This document shows, in pieces, positions 60,139 through 63,824 of a stretch of DNA of 63,824 nt. The notes beneath the pieces are model-generated. The model did no database searches. It was not told where the DNA came from and saw only the letters and a list, made by a program, of their open reading frames with translations. The DNA lies in contig JAFVTS010000031.1 in assembly GCA_017503105.1 (NCBI GenBank), positions 1 through 63,824 of the forward strand, written 5' to 3'. The position numbers and the translations under genes are program-made. Numbering within the stretch: the stretch's first letter is position 1; the number at the start of each line of letters is the position of its first letter. The stretch is from Clostridia bacterium (GTDB lineage: Bacteria; Bacillota; Clostridia; Oscillospirales; CAG-272).

Positions 60139-62949
60139 ATGAACGATATAAGAGAAAAACTTTATAACACGAAATTCTCAAATCCCGAGCTGTTTGAACG
60201 CTATTCGAAAAAAGGCGTCGTTTCTATCTTCGTTTATTCTAAAAACGTATTGAAAAACGGTACACTTTCGACTTACAGTGAGGATCCATCAGTTCGATGT
60301 GTGAAGCAGAACGGTGAGCTGTACGTCCCCATTTCATTTTTTGAAAAATTCCTCGATCACTCTGTTGAAGAGAACGAGGACTCTATAGCGATCTTGACGG
60401 TAGAGCTTGGCGGCTTGCGATATGTTCCTGCCCTGAAATATGCCAACGCTCTCGGAGTTGACGCACGTGAGTTTGACGAAGGAAAGCTGATAGTATTTGC
60501 GGACAAAAAAATCCTCGACGAGATAGAGAGAAGTGACGAGCTGCAAATATCTGCAAGCTATGCTACCGTCGGCAAATACGATGCATCGGGATTTACAAAA
60601 GAGGACTTTGACTCCGTTAAGGAAAAGTGGCGCACCGTTCTTCTCGGAAATGAAGAATTAAACGATCTTAGCAATCCGGATTTTTGCGAAAAGCTTAAAA
60701 GTATATCGACGGCAACGAAAAAAACGTGGGAAACGCTTAATAAAGAAAAGGATCGGTTCATTCTTTGGGGTGAAAAACCACCCGAGGTGTCGGGAGATCT
60801 GACTATACAGTATAGAAATATCTGGACGCTTACCAAGGGTTACGGAACGTACGGCACACGCTATTACAAAAACGATGAGTTAAAAGAAACTATTCTCGAC
60901 TGCCTTGAATGGATGTACGAAAATATGTACGGCGAGGCTGAGATCGAGGGACGCGGCTGGCGCAGTATGGAGACGTTCAATTGGTGGGATTGGTTCTGGG
61001 GAGGTCCCGAACCCTTGACCGATACGCTTATCGTTATGGAAGAGCATCTTACGCGTGAGCATTTCCAAAAATACTTAAAGGCATTCTTGTACGTTCTGAC
61101 AATTCACAGACTCGGTTATATCAGAGGGTGCGCTATGAGCCGCCTTACCGTTTGCACAAAAGCTGCGCTTCTGCTTGAGGACAGAGCCTTGCTTGAAGAA
61201 ACCTGCGCGGATTATGACCTTACGCTGAATATCACAAGAATGGAAGACGGTGTTCACGTAGATTACGTAGAATGGACACACGGCTTTCCTCTTAATATGA
61301 TGTACGGCTTTAATAATCTCGTAAGAAGCGGATTCGTTGGAACTCTTCTTGGCGGAACACCTATGGAATACGTAAGTCCAAAGCAATACGAATTATATAA
61401 TATCGCTAAATATATGTTTGAAACTGCGTGCTATAAGGGGCAAGGCTTTGTGGGCTTTAACGGAAGGGGCACAGGCGGAAGTGAAATGATGCTTGGAGTA
61501 GGCATTATGAACAACGTTCTTCCGTTGATAGGTCTTTTTGGAGAAGAAGAAGATTCGCGCTTGAGAAAGTTCGTGAAACGCTGTGCATCGACACCGCGAA
61601 TCGTAAATAGTTTAAAAAATACTTGTTCTGTCTATAACTTCGCAAAGCTTATGGATATTTTGCGCGATGAAAGCATTTCGTCGGAAAATGACTATGAGAT
61701 AGGCTATGCGTGGTTCACCGCAGATAGATTTGCTCAACACAGAAACGACTATGCTTTCTTGGTAACGATGCCTTCCGAGCGTCATCCATCGTACGAAAGC
61801 ATTTGCGGTGCGAACAGGTGTGGCTGGTACACCTGTGACGGCGCGGTTTATTATTATAACAACACGGACAGAAACGCCTTCGACGGAGTTAATTTTATAC
61901 TGAACCCAAATATATGTCAAAGGATCCCGGGAACTACAGTAGACGTAAGAGCTCGTCAACCGTGGTTTTACAAGGAAGGATGGAAACCGAGCAAAGCTTT
62001 TTCGGGAACTATGGCGATCCTTGAAAAATACGGAATGGCAGCGTTCGAGTACGAATCTTACCATTATGAAGGGCACGAAGCCGACGGCACGGACGATTCC
62101 GATTACGGAGGCGGCTTTACTTATTGGGAGAACGACCTTGAGGCAAGAAAGAGTTATTATTTCTTCGATAAAGAAATGGTGTGCCTCGGTGCGGGAATAA
62201 GCTCTACGATGAACTCAGAAGTTATCACTACTGTTGAGCATAGGCGTCTTGTTAAGAACGGCGTGATCCTCGGCGAGGAGGACGTTTATATCGACGGCGT
62301 GCTTATGCCGAAGGAGGACTACGAAAAGGTCAAGGACGGCTCAAAATGGCTTCATCTTGAGGGATTCGCAGGTTACGTTCTGCCTTGTGGCGGCAATGTA
62401 AGAGCATCAAGATATACTTGGATGCCCGACTATTCCAAAAGGGATTGCTATTTCGCAAAGGATCCGGACGAGAAGCTCTATCAGAACGGAAAGCCGTTCT
62501 TCGAAATCAATCTTAGCCACGGTAAAAATCCGAGTGACGAAGCTTATGAATACGTTGTGCTGCCAAATGCGACGAAAGAGGAAACTAAGGCTTATTCCGA
62601 TTCTCCTGAAATTGAAGTAATAAAGAATACTAAAGAGTGCCAGGCTGTAAGAAAGCTCTTGCTCGGTCTTACGTTTATAACGTTCTATGAAGCAGGCGAA
62701 TGCGCGAGCATTGAGGCATCAAAGCCCTGTATAGTATCCGTTCTTGAAAGCGGAGGCGAGATGACTGTTTCGGTCGCCGATCCTACGCACAAAGCATCGG
62801 AAATAAAGCTGACGCTTGACGGTGAGTATGAAGCTGTAAACGTTCCCTTTAAGTCCGCTGTGGAAGAGAGGGATGGAAAAACCGTTATAAGAGCAAGGAC
62901 AGAAGGCTTGACGGGCGAAGCCGTGAGAATCACATTAAAAAATAAATAA
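60139..62949 (+). CDS. Divergent PL8-like lyase
   Basis: A 936-residue protein; ATG 60139 follows AAAAGGA. About 120 residues resemble an amine-oxidase-N-like beta domain (AILTVELGGLRYVPALKYANALG), then the PL8 alpha barrel (GYGTYGTRYYKN, FNWWDWFWGGPEPLTD), His381 and Tyr389 in DYVEWTHGFPLNMMYG, and a long C-terminal beta region. The usual TGANR asparagine appears to be replaced (RGCAMSRL), so the elimination mechanism may differ. No signal peptide. It ends the secreted-protein cluster. Hyaluronan, chondroitin or another uronan are possible substrates. Confidence 0.75.
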   Translation: MNDIREKLYNTKFSNPELFERYSKKGVVSIFVYSKNVLKNGTLSTYSEDPSVRCVKQNGELYVPISFFEKFLDHSVEENEDSIAILTVELGGLRYVPALKYANALGVDAREFDEGKLIVFADKKILDEIERSDELQISASYATVGKYDASGFTKEDFDSVKEKWRTVLLGNEELNDLSNPDFCEKLKSISTATKKTWETLNKEKDRFILWGEKPPEVSGDLTIQYRNIWTLTKGYGTYGTRYYKNDELKETILDCLEWMYENMYGEAEIEGRGWRSMETFNWWDWFWGGPEPLTDTLIVMEEHLTREHFQKYLKAFLYVLTIHRLGYIRGCAMSRLTVCTKAALLLEDRALLEETCADYDLTLNITRMEDGVHVDYVEWTHGFPLNMMYGFNNLVRSGFVGTLLGGTPMEYVSPKQYELYNIAKYMFETACYKGQGFVGFNGRGTGGSEMMLGVGIMNNVLPLIGLFGEEEDSRLRKFVKRCASTPRIVNSLKNTCSVYNFAKLMDILRDESISSENDYEIGYAWFTADRFAQHRNDYAFLVTMPSERHPSYESICGANRCGWYTCDGAVYYYNNTDRNAFDGVNFILNPNICQRIPGTTVDVRARQPWFYKEGWKPSKAFSGTMAILEKYGMAAFEYESYHYEGHEADGTDDSDYGGGFTYWENDLEARKSYYFFDKEMVCLGAGISSTMNSEVITTVEHRRLVKNGVILGEEDVYIDGVLMPKEDYEKVKDGSKWLHLEGFAGYVLPCGGNVRASRYTWMPDYSKRDCYFAKDPDEKLYQNGKPFFEINLSHGKNPSDEAYEYVVLPNATKEETKAYSDSPEIEVIKNTKECQAVRKLLLGLTFITFYEAGECASIEASKPCIVSVLESGGEMTVSVADPTHKASEIKLTLDGEYEAVNVPFKSAVEERDGKTVIRARTEGLTGEAVRITLKNK

Positions 62950-62956
62950 CATTAAA

Positions 62957-63013
62957 ATAGCCACCATAGGTTGGAGCTTTCAATGACTGAAAGTTTCTTC
63001 CCACGGTGGCTAT
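62957..63013. other. Long hairpin after the PL8-like gene
   Basis: ATAGCCACC/GGTGGCTAT (9 bp) encloses CTTTCA/TGAAAG. It lies between the convergent PL8-like and HTH genes and lacks a T run, so it is a terminator variant or repeat end. Confidence 0.5.
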
Positions 63014-63022
63014 AATTATAGA

Positions 63023-63295
63023 TCAGAGCCTACAACTCACAGGCACGCCAAAGGTCTTTATATACTTCACTCTCGCGCGTTCTACGCGGTTATAAATACC
63101 GTGGTTGCTCATTCCAAGGTATTTGGATACCCTATAAGGCTTCATACCGTTCATAATCAATCTGAGGGTATATTTCTCCTTCTTGGTCAAGCCGATCTTT
63201 CGCATTATCGTATTCACGTCGGTAGAGTGCTCTTCGCTTATGCTCTCGCTTTCAAAAGTCCGCACTTGACTTCGCCAAGCTGCGTCAAAATCCAT
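63023..63295 (-). CDS. Small helix-turn-helix protein
   Basis: A 90-residue protein starting MDFDAAWRSQVRTFESESIS; an upstream open frame to 63430 only reads repeat sequence. Residues about 36-80 (LTKKEKYTLRLIMNGMKPYRV, SKYLGMSNHGIYNRVERAR) form a LuxR/sigma-70 region 4-type helix-turn-helix. The first 12 codons lie within a dispersed repeat that also occurs at 46981 without the HTH. Possibly a transcription factor carried by a mobile element. Confidence 0.55.
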   Translation of the reverse strand: MDFDAAWRSQVRTFESESISEEHSTDVNTIMRKIGLTKKEKYTLRLIMNGMKPYRVSKYLGMSNHGIYNRVERARVKYIKTFGVPVSCRL

Positions 63296-63347
63296 CAAAA
63301 ATCTATTCGCCGTATGGTGCGGAGCAGTTTTGAGAGTGTAAATTTTT
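63259..63347 (-). repeat. Dispersed repeat, inverted copy
   Basis: Reverse complement of 46929-47017, two mismatches over 89 bases; overlaps the start of the HTH gene. Confidence 0.8.
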
Positions 63348-63395
63348 TCATAGACGAGCCAAATTTTTTGAGAAATATGCGGATATTTAAGAAAA

Positions 63396-63434
63396 ATTCG
63401 GCGAAGTATAGGGAAAAATTTACCTCTCAAAACC
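63396..63434 (+). repeat. Dispersed repeat, direct partial copy
   Basis: The first 28 bases equal 46911-46938. With the inverted copy at 63259-63347 it makes an imperfect inverted repeat (63327-63348 with 63414-63434). Confidence 0.75.
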
Positions 63435-63457
63435 TTGTGTGTTCGACTCCGCTACGG

Positions 63458-63824
63458 CTAACCAAAAGAAAACAGGTCAAAGCCCTGATGGACTTTGACC
63501 TGTTTTGGTGCGCCAGCGGGGTCAATGTACGAACCTTTATTATGAGAAAAGGCAGAGGTTATCTGCCTTTCTGTTTCATTTGTTGTTTCGGGTGTTATCT
63601 TATGGGGTGTGGGCGTGTCCGAAAAGTTGTACGTGATAATGATTTTATCCGGGTAGAGAATGACCTCGCGGACGAAAGTATTGACAATGATTTTTCTGAT
63701 CTTGATATCAGAGGGATCATCGAAGAGCATACTTTTTAAGTATGCTTCTATTTCCTCTATCGTCAGGTACGAATACGATTTTTGCTTCTCTTGTTCTATG
63801 TCAAAATCATATTGCATTATCTCA
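63458..63824 (-). CDS. Serine recombinase, C-terminal part
   Basis: The minus frame is open to the window edge, so the 5' part lies to the right of the window. The stretch LTIEEIEAYLKSMLF, IRKIIVNTFVREVILYPDKI, IITYNFSD is the well-known C-terminal end of large serine recombinases (resolvase/integrase type). After ITYNF a 48-residue tail (GSYIDPAGAPKQVKVHQGF) reads through a hairpin sequence and is not typical, so the original stop may have been lost. Catalytic domain not visible. Confidence 0.75.
   Translation of the reverse strand, partial: EIMQYDFDIEQEKQKSYSYLTIEEIEAYLKSMLFDDPSDIKIRKIIVNTFVREVILYPDKIIITYNFSDTPTPHKITPETTNETERQITSAFSHNKGSYIDPAGAPKQVKVHQGFDLFSFG

Noticed and set aside
63436-63464. 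tRNA-like TTCGACTCC...ACCA string
   Set aside because: No cloverleaf or acceptor stem can be formed around it.

Overview
The window looks like chromosome of an anaerobic, spore-forming Clostridia, most likely a gut or rumen polysaccharide degrader. The evidence is an alpha/beta-type small acid-soluble spore protein (42208-42408), a bifurcating-type [FeFe]-hydrogenase operon, consensus sigma-A promoters (TTGACA-17-TATAAT) with strong AGGAGG ribosome sites, a FakA/FakB pair, PlsY, and many AraC regulators beside carbohydrate-active enzymes. No rRNA, tRNA or CRISPR array was seen. No sugar transporter was seen either, so oligosaccharide import must be encoded elsewhere.

Layout. 1-5214: end of an upstream gene, two lipoproteins with near-identical leaders, then a minus-strand operon (AraC regulator, 54-residue protein, ECF sigma factor, membrane-anchored partner). 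5379-14005: hexuronate catabolism (uxaB-uxaA; then a divergent AraC gene; then uxaC, SDR-type uxuB, uxuA and a GH39-like glycosidase). Both the galacturonate and glucuronate routes to 2-keto-3-deoxygluconate (KDG) are covered, but KDG kinase and aldolase are absent. 14083-18792: two paralogous GH42-like glycosidases flanking an opposing AraC gene. 18987-27205: a ten-gene hydrogenase operon in which hndA and hndBCD are separated by six genes for a sensory-type [FeFe]-hydrogenase, two DRTGG proteins, two HATPase proteins and a PHP phosphoesterase. A Rex-like operator overlaps its promoter. 27452-31345: housekeeping lipid genes (yfcE, plsY, fakA, fakB).

31566-32460 is a dense non-coding stretch: a Cys-rich small protein gene, a structured RNA of about 210 nt ending in an intrinsic terminator just before that gene, a 237-bp inverted-repeat element, and a repeat that also occurs inverted at 8186. 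32542-42408: two-component system, solitary divergent GyrB/ParE-like protein, gpmI, small FGxG-domain protein, a cytoplasmic PL8-like lyase, a fused polyprenol kinase/DUF92 membrane protein, and the spore protein gene.

42540-62949 is a second carbohydrate locus: FAD-dependent oxidoreductase with GH78, two AraC regulators, GH95, a 1949-residue secreted heparinase II/III-like protein with three tandem 300-residue modules, a 1065-residue secreted protein, a 49-residue peptide and a second PL8-like lyase. Fucose-, rhamnose- and uronate-cleaving enzymes together suggest a fucosylated, rhamnose-containing, uronate-rich glycan; the released uronates could feed the 5379-12520 pathway. Most glycosidases lack signal peptides, so depolymerisation seems to start outside and finish inside the cell. 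The right edge (62957-63824) carries repeats, a small HTH protein and the C-terminus of a serine recombinase, probably the edge of a mobile element.
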